Of a stretch of DNA of 64,000 nt, positions 9,919 to 17,620 are shown piece by piece. Source of the stretch: Oleiagrimonas sp963821885 (GTDB lineage: Bacteria > Pseudomonadota > Gammaproteobacteria > Xanthomonadales > Rhodanobacteraceae); the NCBI GenBank assembly GCA_963821885.1, contig CAWGFN010000001.1, forward strand, positions 620,001 through 684,000, written 5' to 3'. The position numbers were made by a program, and so were the translations under genes. Numbering within the stretch: the stretch's first letter is position 1; each line of letters opens with the position of its first letter. The notes beneath the pieces were generated by a model. It was not told the DNA's origin and did no database searches. It saw nothing but the letters and a program-made list of their open reading frames with translations.

Positions 9919-10719
9919 ATGCTGATCACGTTCTTCGCCCTCCTCGCCATCGCGCTGTACCTGGTTGCCGCCATCGCGCTCGCGCGCCCGCTGCTGACCA
10001 CGGGCAAGCCGCTCACGCGGGTGGCCATGGGCATGACGCTGGTGGCGGTCCTGGCCCATGCCGTGGTGCTGTGGGGCATGCACCGCGGCGCGCTGGACCT
10101 GCACTTCTTCGCCGCGCTGTCGCTGGTGGCCTGGGTGGTGTCGGCGCTGACCCTGATGGTCAACATGTCGCGCCCGGTCGCCGGCCTGGGCGTGATCGTG
10201 TTTCCCCTGACCGCCCTGTTGCTGGCGGTGGACGTGTTCGTGGCGCCACCGACCGCGCCGACCCCGATCGACTGGCAGATCAAGCTGCACGTGACGGTGG
10301 CCCTGCTGGCCTTCGGCGTGCTGTCGATCGCCGCCGTGCTGGCCATCCTGCTGGCCGTGCAGGAACACGCCCTGCGCCGCAGCAAGTTCACCCACTGGCT
10401 GCGCGCCCTGCCGCCGTTGACGCTGACCGAGAGCCTGCTGTTCCGCCTGATCCATGCCGGCTTCACGCTGCTGACGCTGACCCTGATCACCGGCATCGTG
10501 TTCGTGCACAACCTGTTCGGCCAGCACCTGGTGCACAAGACCGTGCTGTCGATCATCGCCTGGCTGGTGTTCGGCGCCCTGCTGTGGGGGCGCTGGAAGC
10601 ACGGCTGGCGCGGCACCCGCGCGGTGAACCTGACCCTGACCGGCATGGCCGTGCTGATGCTGGCCTTCTTCGGCAGCAAGTTCGTGCTGGAGCTGATCCT
10701 GCATCACCCGATCGGCTAG
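9919..10719 (+). CDS. CcsA/YpjD-like cytochrome c assembly membrane protein
   Basis: 266 residues, almost entirely hydrophobic, with about eight membrane helices, matching the cytochrome c assembly (CcsA/CcmC) superfamily and its YpjD subgroup. Conserved histidines typical of haem-handling proteins are present (VLWGMHRG, IKLHVTVALLAFG, FVHNLFGQHLVHK). The lone YpjD type has no proven role and usually sits beside ffh; here it faces radA, so no cytochrome biogenesis partner is visible. The ATG at 9919 starts the first membrane helix; an in-frame start 57 bases earlier would add a polar extension. No strong ribosome site is seen. Confidence 0.78.
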   Translation: MLITFFALLAIALYLVAAIALARPLLTTGKPLTRVAMGMTLVAVLAHAVVLWGMHRGALDLHFFAALSLVAWVVSALTLMVNMSRPVAGLGVIVFPLTALLLAVDVFVAPPTAPTPIDWQIKLHVTVALLAFGVLSIAAVLAILLAVQEHALRRSKFTHWLRALPPLTLTESLLFRLIHAGFTLLTLTLITGIVFVHNLFGQHLVHKTVLSIIAWLVFGALLWGRWKHGWRGTRAVNLTLTGMAVLMLAFFGSKFVLELILHHPIG

Positions 10720-10733
10720 CCGATCCGGCGACC

Positions 10734-12122
10734 CTAGCCCGCCGCGTCCAGCGCCTCGGCCAGGCGCTCCACGCCAATGACTTCCAGATCGCCGATGCGC
10801 TTTTTCTTCGGCGCGTTGGCCTTGGGCACGATGGCGCGGCGGAAGCCGTGGTGGGCGGCTTCCTTGAGGCGCTCCTCGCCGTTGGGCACGGGGCGGATCT
10901 CGCCGGACAGGCCGACTTCGCCGAAGGCGATGGTCTTTTCCGGCAAGGGCCGGTCTCGCAAGGACGAGCGCACCGCCAGCAGCACCGGCAGGTCGGCCGC
11001 GGTCTCCTGCACCCGGATGCCGCCGACCACGTTGACGAATACGTCCTGGTCGTAGGCCGCCACGCCGCCGTGGCGGTGCAGCACCGCCAGCAGCATGGCC
11101 AGGCGGTTCTGCTCCAGGCCCAGCGCCACGCGCCGCGGGTTGCCCAGCGAGGACTGGTCGACCAGCGCCTGCACCTCGACCAGCAGCGGCCGCGTGCCCT
11201 CGCGGGTGACCATCACCGCGCTGCCGGATGTCGGGCCGCTGTGCGCGGACAGGAAGATGGCCGACGGGTTGGGCACCTCGCGCAGGCCCTTGTCGGACAT
11301 CGCGAACACGCCCAGCTCGTTGACCGCGCCGAAGCGGTTCTTGAACGCGCGCAGCACGCGGAAGCGGCTGCCCGACTCGCCCTCGAAGTACAGCACCGCG
11401 TCGACCATGTGCTCGAGCACGCGCGGGCCGGCGATGCCGCCCTCCTTGGTCACGTGGCCGACCAGCATCACGCTGGTGCCGGTCTGCTTGGCGAAGCGGG
11501 TCAGCTTGGCCGCCGATTCGCGGACCTGGCTGACCGAACCGGGCGCGGCGGTCAACAGGTCGGTCCAGATGGTCTGGATGGAGTCGATGATCAGCAGGCG
11601 CGGCTTGCTTTCCTGCACCTGTTCCAGGATCCGCTCGATGCCGGTCTCGGCCAGCGCCTGCAGCGGCTCGAGCGGCAGGCCCAGGCGTTGCGCGCGCGAG
11701 GCGACCTGGCCCAGAGATTCCTCGCCGGTGACGTAGATGCCCGGCAAGCGCGCGCCGATGGTGCCCAGCATCTGCAGCAGCAGCGTGGACTTGCCGATGC
11801 CCGGATCGCCGCCGATCAGCACCACCGAGCCGTCGACCAGGCCGCCGCCGAGCACGCGGTCCAGTTCGCCGATGCCGGTCAGCGTGCGCGACTCGGTCTC
11901 GGCGGCGACCGCGGTCAACGGCATCACCCGCGCCTTCTCGCGGCTGGCGCCGGCGTAGCCGTCGCGATGCGCGCCGACGCTGGCGGTCTTGCCGGACGTG
12001 GCCGGCTGCACCACGAACTCGCTCAGCGTGTTCCAGGCGCCGCAGGCCACGCACTGGCCCTGCCACTTGGTGTACTCGGCGCCGCAGTCGCTGCAGACGT
12101 AGGCGGTCTTGGCCTTGGCCAT
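10734..12122 (-). CDS. radA: DNA repair protein RadA
   Basis: 462 residues. The N-terminal C4 zinc finger uses Cys10, Cys13, Cys24 and Cys27 (CSDCG, CVACG). A RecA-like ATPase follows with Walker A GDPGIGKST at 105-113, Walker B LLIIDSIQT near 180, and the family-specific KNRFG motif near 255. The C-terminal Lon-protease-like domain follows (FVNVVGGIRV, then GEVGLSGEIRPV). RadA helps process recombination branches. It lies 91 bases downstream of alr on the same strand and converges on the CcsA-like gene with a 14-base gap. Full length for the family. Confidence 0.97.
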   Translation of the reverse strand: MAKAKTAYVCSDCGAEYTKWQGQCVACGAWNTLSEFVVQPATSGKTASVGAHRDGYAGASREKARVMPLTAVAAETESRTLTGIGELDRVLGGGLVDGSVVLIGGDPGIGKSTLLLQMLGTIGARLPGIYVTGEESLGQVASRAQRLGLPLEPLQALAETGIERILEQVQESKPRLLIIDSIQTIWTDLLTAAPGSVSQVRESAAKLTRFAKQTGTSVMLVGHVTKEGGIAGPRVLEHMVDAVLYFEGESGSRFRVLRAFKNRFGAVNELGVFAMSDKGLREVPNPSAIFLSAHSGPTSGSAVMVTREGTRPLLVEVQALVDQSSLGNPRRVALGLEQNRLAMLLAVLHRHGGVAAYDQDVFVNVVGGIRVQETAADLPVLLAVRSSLRDRPLPEKTIAFGEVGLSGEIRPVPNGEERLKEAAHHGFRRAIVPKANAPKKKRIGDLEVIGVERLAEALDAAG

Positions 12123-12213
12123 GGATGATCCCGTGAGGCGTCAGGTTGAATCGAAGGTCCGGCACGGACCATACCGCGTCCGCGTCGCACGCGGCGATAC
12201 GGCACATGCGACG

Positions 12214-13296
12214 TCAGTCGTCGTCCTCGACGAACAGCACGCGCCGGGTCATGCCGCAGGTCAGCTCGTAGCTGATGCTGCCGGCCGCGGCGGCGATGGT
12301 CTCGACCGGGAGGTCCGGTCCCCACAGGGTCACCGCGTCGCCGACCCTGGCATCGGGCACGCCGCGCAGGTCGATGGTGACAAGGTCCATCGACACGCGG
12401 CCGACGATGGTGGCGGGCCGCGAACCGACCCTCACCGGCGTGCCGGAACCGGCATGACGCGGGTAGCCGTCGCCGTAGCCGATCGCCGCCACGCCCAGGC
12501 GCATCGCCTCGGGCGCGGTCCAGGTCGCGGCATAGCCGACGCGATCGCCCGGCTTCAGGTCGTTGACCGCGATCAGGCGCGTGCCCAGGGTCATCGCCGG
12601 CCGGTAGCCGAAGTCGGCGCCGGTCTTGCCCGCCACCACCGACAGCCCGTACAGCAGGCCGCCGGCGCGCACCCAGTCGCCGCGCGCGACGGGCCAGCCC
12701 AGCAGCGCGGCGGAATTGGACAGCGCGCGCGGACCGGGCAACCCGGCGACGGCCCGGTCGAAGGCCGCGACCTGCTCGCCGGTCAGCGGATTGTCGAATT
12801 CATCGGACGCCGCGAAGTGCGTCATCAGCACGATGCTGTCGTCGACGTTGGGCATGGCCGCGAGCCGCGCATGCGCCGCGGCCGCGCGGTCGGCCGGGAA
12901 GCCCAGGCGATGCATGCCCGAGTCGATCTTCAGCCACACCCGCAGCGGCCGCCGGTCATGATCGGCGGCCAGCCATGCGAGCTGGCTGTCGTGGTGGATC
13001 ACCGCGTCCAGGTCCAGGCGGCGCATCTCGGCCAGGTCGGTCGGGCTGTCCGGCCCCGACAGCACCACGATGCGCTGGCGATGCCCGGCCGCGCGCAGGC
13101 GCTGGCCGTCGGCGATGGCGGCCACGCCGAAGGCGTCGGCGGCATCCAGGGCGCGCGCCACGCGCTCCAGGCCGTGGCCGTAGGCGTCGGCCTTGATCAC
13201 GGCCATCACCCGCGCCTGGCCGGCCTGCGCGCGGACCCGCGCGAGGTTGTGGCGCAGGGCGCCCAGGTGGATCGTGGCGGTGGCGAGGCGGCTCAT
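12214..13296 (-). CDS. alr: Alanine racemase
   Basis: Interconverts L- and D-alanine for peptidoglycan synthesis; 360 residues. The PLP lysine is Lys35 in VIKADAYGHG and the catalytic tyrosine is in AIGYGDGYPR. The C-terminal beta domain ends with SYELTCGMTRRV. It follows dnaB on the same strand with a 94-base gap. The upstream leader is unusual: bases 13297-13360 consist of GC-rich 7-base repeats and contain no Shine-Dalgarno sequence before the ATG, so translation may depend on coupling or a leaderless message. It may be the catabolic (dadX) or biosynthetic form; sequence alone does not separate them. Confidence 0.96.
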   Translation of the reverse strand: MSRLATATIHLGALRHNLARVRAQAGQARVMAVIKADAYGHGLERVARALDAADAFGVAAIADGQRLRAAGHRQRIVVLSGPDSPTDLAEMRRLDLDAVIHHDSQLAWLAADHDRRPLRVWLKIDSGMHRLGFPADRAAAAHARLAAMPNVDDSIVLMTHFAASDEFDNPLTGEQVAAFDRAVAGLPGPRALSNSAALLGWPVARGDWVRAGGLLYGLSVVAGKTGADFGYRPAMTLGTRLIAVNDLKPGDRVGYAATWTAPEAMRLGVAAIGYGDGYPRHAGSGTPVRVGSRPATIVGRVSMDLVTIDLRGVPDARVGDAVTLWGPDLPVETIAAAAGSISYELTCGMTRRVLFVEDDD

Positions 13297-13306
13297 GGGC
13301 GGAGCC

Positions 13307-13355
13307 GGGACCCGGGGCCGGGCAATCGGTACCCGGGACCCGGGAACCGGGAACC
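13307..13355. repeat. Seven-unit heptanucleotide repeat patch in the dnaB-alr gap
   Basis: Seven consecutive 7-base units in register: GGGACCC, GGGGCCG, GGCAATC, GGTACCC, GGGACCC, GGGAACC, GGGAACC. These are the same unit types as in the large arrays at 16344-17163. The patch fills most of the leader before alr. Confidence 0.8.
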
Positions 13356-13390
13356 GGTGAATTCACTGGTCATGCCTGTTGCCCGGTGCT

Positions 13391-14782
13391 TCACTCGAAC
13401 GAACCCGAATAGTCTTCCGGGGCGAAGTTCTCGAACTTGGTGTACTGGCCGAGGAAGGTCAGCTTGATCATGCCGGTGGGGCCGTTACGCTGCTTGCCGA
13501 TGATGATCTCGGCCTTGCCCTTGTCCGGCGATTCAGGGTTGTAGTACTCGTCGCGGTAGATGAACAGGATCACGTCGGCGTCCTGCTCGATGGCGCCCGA
13601 TTCGCGCAGGTCGCTCATCATCGGACGCTTGTCCGAACGCTGCTCGAGGGATCGGTTGAGCTGGGACAGCGCGATCACGGGGACGTTGAGTTCCTTGGCC
13701 AGGGCCTTCAGTCCACGCGAAATTTCTGAAATTTCGGTGGCGCGATTCTCCTTGTTTCCGGGCACCTGCATCAGCTGCAGGTAATCGATCACGATCAGGC
13801 CCAGGCCACCGTGCTCGCGCTGCAGGCGGCGTGCCCGCGAGCGCAGCTCCACCGGCGACAGCGCCGGCGTGTCGTCGATGAAGATCTTGGCCTCCGACAG
13901 CATGGTGATGGCCGAGGTCACGCGCGGCCAGTCCTCCTCGGCCAGGTCGCCCGTGCGCAGGTTCTGCTGGTGGATGCGGCCGACCGAGGAGATCAGTCGG
14001 AAGGCCAGCTGCGAGGCCGACATTTCCATCGAGAAGATCGCCACCGGTTTCTTGCTGCGGATCGCCGCGTGCTCGGCGATGTTGACCGAGAAGGCGGTCT
14101 TGCCCATCGATGGGCGCGCCGCGACGATCACCAGGTCCGAGGGCTGCAGTCCCGCGGTCTTGTCGTCCAGGTCGGCGAAGCCGGTCGGCAGGCCGGTCAG
14201 CTGGCCGCGATTGTTGTAGCGCTCGGTGAGGATCTTGAAGGCGTCCTTGACCGCCTCGCGCATCGGCACCGTGCTCTTGCGCCCGCGCGCGCCCGCCTCG
14301 GCGATGTGGAACACCTTCTGCTCGGCGGACTCCAGCACTTCCTGGGTGGAGCGCCCCTCCGGCCGGTAGCCGTCCTCGGTGATGGTGGTGCCGGCGTCGA
14401 TCAGCTGCCTGAGCACCGACTTCTCGCGCACGATGTCGGCGTAGGCGTTGATGTTGGCCGCGCTGGGCGTGCTGTTGGCCAGCTCCACCAGGTAGCCCGG
14501 GCCGCCGATCATCTCGGTCAGCTCGTTGGCCTCGAACCAGTCGCCCAGGGTCACCGCGTCGAACGGCATGTTGCGATCGGCCAGGCCGATGATCGCGCGC
14601 CAGATCAGGCGGTGGTCCTTGCGGTAGAAATCGTCTTCGTTGAGGCGGTCGGCGACGCGGTCGAAGGCTTCCGGAGACAGCATCAAGCCGCCCAGTACCG
14701 ACTGTTCGGCCTCGATCGAATGCGGCGGCACGCGCAGGGTTTCGACGGAAGGCGCGGCGTTGCGTTCGGGCATGACGGGCAT
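13391..14782 (-). CDS. dnaB: Replicative DNA helicase DnaB
   Basis: Ring helicase that unwinds DNA at the replication fork; 463 residues from the chosen start. The N-terminal helical domain opens with VPPHSIEAEQSVLGGLML, then the linker and the RecA-like motor. Walker A is ARPSMGKTAFS, Walker B is LIVIDYLQLM, and the DnaB motif RSDKRPMMSDLRESGAIEQD is followed by the C-terminal R-finger region. The ATG at 14782 has AGGGA 10 bases upstream; an in-frame GTG at 14809 would add nine residues but has no proper site. Two DnaA-box-like sequences lie just upstream. It sits after rplI, the usual order in gammaproteobacteria. Confidence 0.96.
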   Translation of the reverse strand: MPVMPERNAAPSVETLRVPPHSIEAEQSVLGGLMLSPEAFDRVADRLNEDDFYRKDHRLIWRAIIGLADRNMPFDAVTLGDWFEANELTEMIGGPGYLVELANSTPSAANINAYADIVREKSVLRQLIDAGTTITEDGYRPEGRSTQEVLESAEQKVFHIAEAGARGRKSTVPMREAVKDAFKILTERYNNRGQLTGLPTGFADLDDKTAGLQPSDLVIVAARPSMGKTAFSVNIAEHAAIRSKKPVAIFSMEMSASQLAFRLISSVGRIHQQNLRTGDLAEEDWPRVTSAITMLSEAKIFIDDTPALSPVELRSRARRLQREHGGLGLIVIDYLQLMQVPGNKENRATEISEISRGLKALAKELNVPVIALSQLNRSLEQRSDKRPMMSDLRESGAIEQDADVILFIYRDEYYNPESPDKGKAEIIIGKQRNGPTGMIKLTFLGQYTKFENFAPEDYSGSFE

Positions 14783-14852
14783 GGGCTTGGATTCCCTGTC
14801 GGACGACACCCCATCATACGAAGCGCTGTCGCAAATTCCGATACAACAAGTC

Positions 14853-14882
14853 TGTGGATAAGTTGTGATCGGCTGTGGAAAA
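14853..14882 (-). promoter_or_regulatory. DnaA box plus near-match upstream of dnaB
   Basis: TGTGGATAA at 14853-14861 is an exact DnaA box (TTATCCACA on the minus strand). TGTGGAAAA at 14874-14882 differs at one position. They lie 71-101 bases upstream of the dnaB start, in the dnaB-rplI gap, so DnaA may regulate dnaB directly. Confidence 0.5.
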
Positions 14883-14900
14883 GCGTGTACAGAGGTGCCG

Positions 14901-14933
14901 AAAAAGAACGGGCGCCCGATCGGACGCCCGTTC
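14901..14933 (-). terminator. Rho-independent terminator after rplI
   Basis: Stem GAACGGGCG (14906-14914) pairs with CGCCCGTTC (14925-14933), and the loop can extend pairing through CCGATCGG. Reading leftward, the stem is followed by five T residues (AAAAA at 14901-14905 on the plus strand). It closes the rpsF-rpsR-rplI operon. Confidence 0.85.
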
Positions 14934-14956
14934 CCTTGCAGCCGTTGTCGACGCGA

Positions 14957-15403
14957 TTACTCGCCGACGACGATGACCTTGATGCTCGCCTGCACGTCGG
15001 CGTGCAGCACCACGTGGGCTTCGTATTCGCCGGTGACGCGAATGGCGCCTTCCGGCTGCACGATCTCGCCCTTGTCGGCCTCCAGGCCCTTGGCTTCCAG
15101 CGCCTCGGCGATCTCGCGCGGGCCGACCGAACCGTACAGCTTGCCCTCGGGGCTGGCATTGACGGTGATCGAGACCTCGACGCCGTCGAGCTTGGCCTTG
15201 CGGCCCTCGGCGCCGTCCAGCAGCGCCTTGGCCTTGGCCTCGTACTCGGCGCGGCGCTTCTCGAACTCGGCCAGGTTGTCGGCATTGGCCGGCACGGCCT
15301 TGCCCTGCGGCAGCAGGTAGTTGCGGCCATAGCCCGGCTTCACGGTGACCTTGTCGCCGAGGTTGCCGAGGTTCTTCACTTTCTCAAGCAGGATCAGTTC
15401 CAT
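14957..15403 (-). CDS. rplI: 50S ribosomal protein L9
   Basis: 148 residues. The N-terminal rRNA-binding domain shows MELILLEKVKNLGNLGDKV and VKPGYGRNYLLPQGKAV, followed by the long connecting helix (about 40-75) and the C-terminal domain. Third gene of the leftward rpsF-rpsR-rplI operon; ends 23 bases before a strong terminator. The spacer to rpsR contains a 10-bp hairpin (15473-15496). Confidence 0.98.
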   Translation of the reverse strand: MELILLEKVKNLGNLGDKVTVKPGYGRNYLLPQGKAVPANADNLAEFEKRRAEYEAKAKALLDGAEGRKAKLDGVEVSITVNASPEGKLYGSVGPREIAEALEAKGLEADKGEIVQPEGAIRVTGEYEAHVVLHADVQASIKVIVVGE

Positions 15404-15472
15404 GGTGGATCTCTCGATTCGTTAGCGCCGTTGAGGCGGCGCAGCCCTGGACGGTTGTCCGAATGATTCAGC

Positions 15473-15496
15473 GCGCCGCCCGCGGACGGGCGGCGC
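15473..15496 (-). other. Intercistronic hairpin between rpsR and rplI
   Basis: GCGCCGCCCG (15473-15482) pairs perfectly with CGGGCGGCGC (15487-15496) around a CGGA loop in the 108-base spacer. No T-run follows in the leftward direction, so an RNA-stability or processing role is likelier than termination. Confidence 0.45.
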
Positions 15497-15511
15497 CGGC
15501 CTGAACGAGGT

Positions 15512-15742
15512 TCAGGCGTCGTGGCTGTCGGTGTACGGCAGCAGCGCCAGGAAGCGCGCGCGCTTGACCGCGGTGGCCAGCTGGCGCTGGTAGCGCGCCT
15601 TGGTGCCGGTGATGCGGCTGGGCACGATCTTGCCGGTCTCGGTGATGTACTGGCGCAGGGTGTTGAGATCCTTGTAATCGATCTCCTTCACGTCCTCGGC
15701 CGTGAAACGGCAGAACTTGCGGCGGCGGAAAAACTTGGACAT
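15512..15742 (-). CDS. rpsR: 30S ribosomal protein S18
   Basis: 76 residues, normal length. The signature CRFTAEDVKEIDYKDLN lies near residue 10 and is followed by the conserved region TGKIVPSRITGTKARYQRQL. S18 binds S6 on the small-subunit platform, and S6 is encoded directly upstream. GGGAG stands before the ATG. No priB lies between rpsF and rpsR, unlike enteric bacteria. Confidence 0.98.
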   Translation of the reverse strand: MSKFFRRRKFCRFTAEDVKEIDYKDLNTLRQYITETGKIVPSRITGTKARYQRQLATAVKRARFLALLPYTDSHDA

Positions 15743-15756
15743 GGCTCTCTCCCGGC

Positions 15757-16188
15757 TCAGTCGTCGCTGTCGCGATCGTTGTCGTTATCGGAATCCGAAT
15801 CGTCATCGTCCTTGTTGCTGTCGCTGTCGTCGTCGCGACGGCGGCTGCTGGACTTGGCGTCTTCCTTTTCCTTGCTCTTGAGGATCGGCGACTGCTCGGT
15901 GTCGGCGCCCGGACGCTTGATGACCAGATGACGGATCACCGCGTCGTTGAAGCGGAAACCGGATTCCAGCTCGTCCAGGACTTCCTGGTCGCACTCGATG
16001 TTCATGAGCACGTAGTGGGCCTTGGCCAGGTTCTCGATGCTGTAGGCCAGCTGACGACGGCCCCAGTCCTCGAGACGATGAATGGTGCCCTTGTGTTCCT
16101 CGATCAGCACCTTGTAGCGCTCGAGCATGGCGGGCACCTGCTCGCTCTGGTCCGGGTGGACCAGGAACACGACTTCGTAATGACGCAT
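15757..16188 (-). CDS. rpsF: 30S ribosomal protein S6 with a long Asp/Ser-rich tail
   Basis: 143 residues. The core S6 fold (MRHYEVVFLVHPDQSEQV, then DWGRRQLAYSI, then the FRFNDAVIRHLVIKR segment) ends near residue 100. A tail of about 30 residues follows, almost entirely Asp and Ser with some Asn, Arg and Lys. In E. coli the S6 tail is lengthened by RimK adding glutamates; here an acidic tail is genetically encoded and unusually long. The ATG at 16188 has GAGGAG upstream; an earlier in-frame start would prepend 24 non-homologous residues. First gene of the rpsF-rpsR-rplI operon; the heptanucleotide arrays begin 155 bases upstream. Confidence 0.96.
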   Translation of the reverse strand: MRHYEVVFLVHPDQSEQVPAMLERYKVLIEEHKGTIHRLEDWGRRQLAYSIENLAKAHYVLMNIECDQEVLDELESGFRFNDAVIRHLVIKRPGADTEQSPILKSKEKEDAKSSSRRRDDDSDSNKDDDDSDSDNDNDRDSDD

Positions 16189-16343
16189 GTTGTCTCCTCG
16201 TGGATGTCTCCCCGCGGCGTGGCGCGGGGTAGGCAGCCTCCCGCGCATGCGGTGAGGCAAGGCTCAGCCCGGACACGATCGCCCGGGACAGAAGCGGAAT
16301 TGTAGGATGCGGGCCGTGGGGGCGCAAGGCTTTGATTGTAGCC
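16189..16343 (-). promoter_or_regulatory. Leader and presumed promoter region of rpsF
   Basis: The 155 bases between the rpsF start and the first heptad array are of ordinary composition and must hold the operon promoter unless it lies inside the repeats. I could not assign -35/-10 boxes with confidence. The stretch GGCGTGGCGCGG... near 16214 may fold. Confidence 0.35.
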
Positions 16344-16624
16344 GGGGCTCGGGGCTCGGGACTCGGGACTCGGGGCTCGGGACTCGGGGCTCGGGGCTCG
16401 GGGCTCGGGGCTCGGGGCTCGGGGCTCGGGGCTCGGGGCTCGGGGCTCGGGGCTCGGGGCTCGGGGATCGGGGATCGGGGATCGGGGATCGGGGATCGGG
16501 GATCGGGGACTCGGGGCTCGGGGCTCGGGACTCGGGACTCGGGACTCGGGACTCGGGACTCGGGACTCGGGACTCGGGACTCGGGAGCCGGGAGCCGGTA
16601 CCCGGGACCCGGGACCCGGAACCC
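16344..16624. repeat. Heptanucleotide tandem array 1 (40 units)
   Basis: 281 bases made of 40 contiguous 7-base units, one of them 8 bases long (16505-16512). The order is: mixed GGGGCTC and GGGACTC (6 units), 11 GGGGCTC, 6 GGGGATC, GGGGACTC, 2 GGGGCTC, 8 GGGACTC, 2 GGGAGCC, GGTACCC, 2 GGGACCC, GGAACCC. Runs of GGGGCTC give GGGG tracts every 7 bases, a textbook G-quadruplex pattern on the plus strand. Because 7 is not a multiple of 3, all reading frames stay open and produce false Gly/Ser/Leu/Arg repeat proteins. Confidence 0.95.
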
Positions 16625-16660
16625 GTGGCTGGGGCGATGGTCGCTCGGGTGGAGTAGGCA

Positions 16661-16770
16661 CGTAGCCCGGATAAGCGAAGCGCATCCGGGAAAGGGCCCT
16701 CCAGGCGATGCGCATTGTGATGTCGCGGGCGCATCCGGGATGGGTCACATGCGGTCCCACAAGCAAATCG
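16661..16770 (+). repeat. GTAG-headed REP-like element, direct copy 1
   Basis: A GTAG head (16662) followed by CCCGGAT...ATCCGGG inverted arms resembles proteobacterial REP elements with a GTAG tetranucleotide. The 110-base unit recurs at 16934-17043 with a single mismatch and a period of exactly 273 bases. Confidence 0.8.
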
Positions 16771-16881
16771 GGGATCGGGGATCGGGGATCGGGGCTCGGG
16801 GCTCGGGGCTCGGGGCTCGGGGCTCGGGACTCGGGAGCCGGAACCCGGTACCCGGGACCCGGGACCCGGGACCCGGGACCC
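16770..16881. repeat. Heptanucleotide tandem array 2 (16 units)
   Basis: 112 bases, exactly 16 units: 3 GGGGATC, 5 GGGGCTC, then GGGACTC, GGGAGCC, GGAACCC, GGTACCC and 4 GGGACCC. The left-to-right order of unit types is similar to array 1, as if arrays were copied and then changed in unit number. Confidence 0.93.
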
Positions 16882-16933
16882 GTCACATGGCGCACGGCAC
16901 CCAAGTCCCAAATGGCACTGCCCTTCCAGATAA

Positions 16934-17043
16934 CGTAGCCCGGATAAGCGAAGCGCATCCGGGAAAGGGCCCTCCGGGCGATGCGCATTGTGATGTCGCG
17001 GGCGCATCCGGGATGGGTCACATGCGGTCCCACAAGCAAATCG
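16934..17043 (+). repeat. GTAG-headed REP-like element, direct copy 2
   Basis: Second copy of the 110-base unit found at 16661-16770. The only difference I see is A to G at the position equivalent to 16703. It joins directly into heptad array 3 just as copy 1 joins array 2. Confidence 0.8.
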
Positions 17044-17163
17044 GGGATCGGGGATCGGGGACTCGGGACTCGGGACTCGGGGACTCGGGGCTCGGGGCTC
17101 GGGGCTCGGGGCTCGGGGCTCGGGTACCGGGTACCGGGTACCGGGTACCGGGTACCGGGTACC
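17043..17163. repeat. Heptanucleotide tandem array 3 (17 units)
   Basis: 121 bases, 17 units with two 8-base variants: 2 GGGGATC, GGGGACTC, 2 GGGACTC, GGGGACTC, 5 GGGGCTC and 6 GGGTACC. The final six units are tandem KpnI-like palindromes. From 17164 to 17281 the gap holds only a degenerate CATCCCGGCGGAAGCTGG intergenic motif and no gene. Confidence 0.93.
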
Positions 17164-17281
17164 GGGAAAAGCGCAAGACCTTACTGGCCCGCCATCCCGG
17201 CGGAAGCTGGAGTGACGATCACCGGCACCAAGGTCTCGTTCGCTTTCCGCCCAGCCGGATGGCTTCGGGAGACTCGTGCGC

Positions 17282-17620
17282 TCAGTCCGCGGCGGGATCG
17301 ACCGTGAAGCTCTCGCCGCAACCGCACTCGCCGGTGGCGTTGGGGTTGTGGAACACGAACTGCGTGTTCAGGCCCTGGCGCTGGAAGTCGATCACGGTGC
17401 CGTCGACCAGCGGCCTGCTGCGTGGGTCGATGACCAGCGGCACGCCATCGACCTGCAGCACCTGGTCACCCTCGCCGCGCTCGGCGGCCAGCTCGATCAC
17501 GTAGCCGAACCCTGAGCAGCCGGTGCGGCGCACGCCGAAACGCACGCCGGCGGCTTCGGGATGGCTTGCCAGGTAGGCCTGCATGCGTTCGCGGGCGGTC
17601 GGGGTGATCTGGATGTTCAT
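17282..17620 (-). CDS. IscA/HesB-type iron-sulfur cluster carrier
   Basis: 112 residues of the A-type carrier family that delivers Fe-S clusters to apo-proteins. The three ligand cysteines are present: Cys35 (RTGCSGFGY), Cys99 and Cys101 (ECGCGESF). The sequence is closer to IscA than ErpA in its GLN-F-F-NPN stretch, so I leave the symbol open. The ATG at 17620 starts the recognisable domain (MNIQITPTARERM); seven codons further upstream are open but not conserved in style. Divergent from asnS across a 189-base region. Confidence 0.93.
   Translation of the reverse strand: MNIQITPTARERMQAYLASHPEAAGVRFGVRRTGCSGFGYVIELAAERGEGDQVLQVDGVPLVIDPRSRPLVDGTVIDFQRQGLNTQFVFHNPNATGECGCGESFTVDPAAD

Noticed and set aside
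16344..17163. CRISPR array
   Set aside because: The repeats are 7 bases with no unique spacers, and no cas genes are present.
16104..17504. Long open frames on both strands encoding Gly-Ser-Gly-Leu-Gly-Ala-Arg or Pro-Ser-Pro-Glu-Pro-Arg repeats
   Set aside because: They arise because 7-base repeats stay open in every frame. No ribosome sites, no domain, and both strands read equally well.
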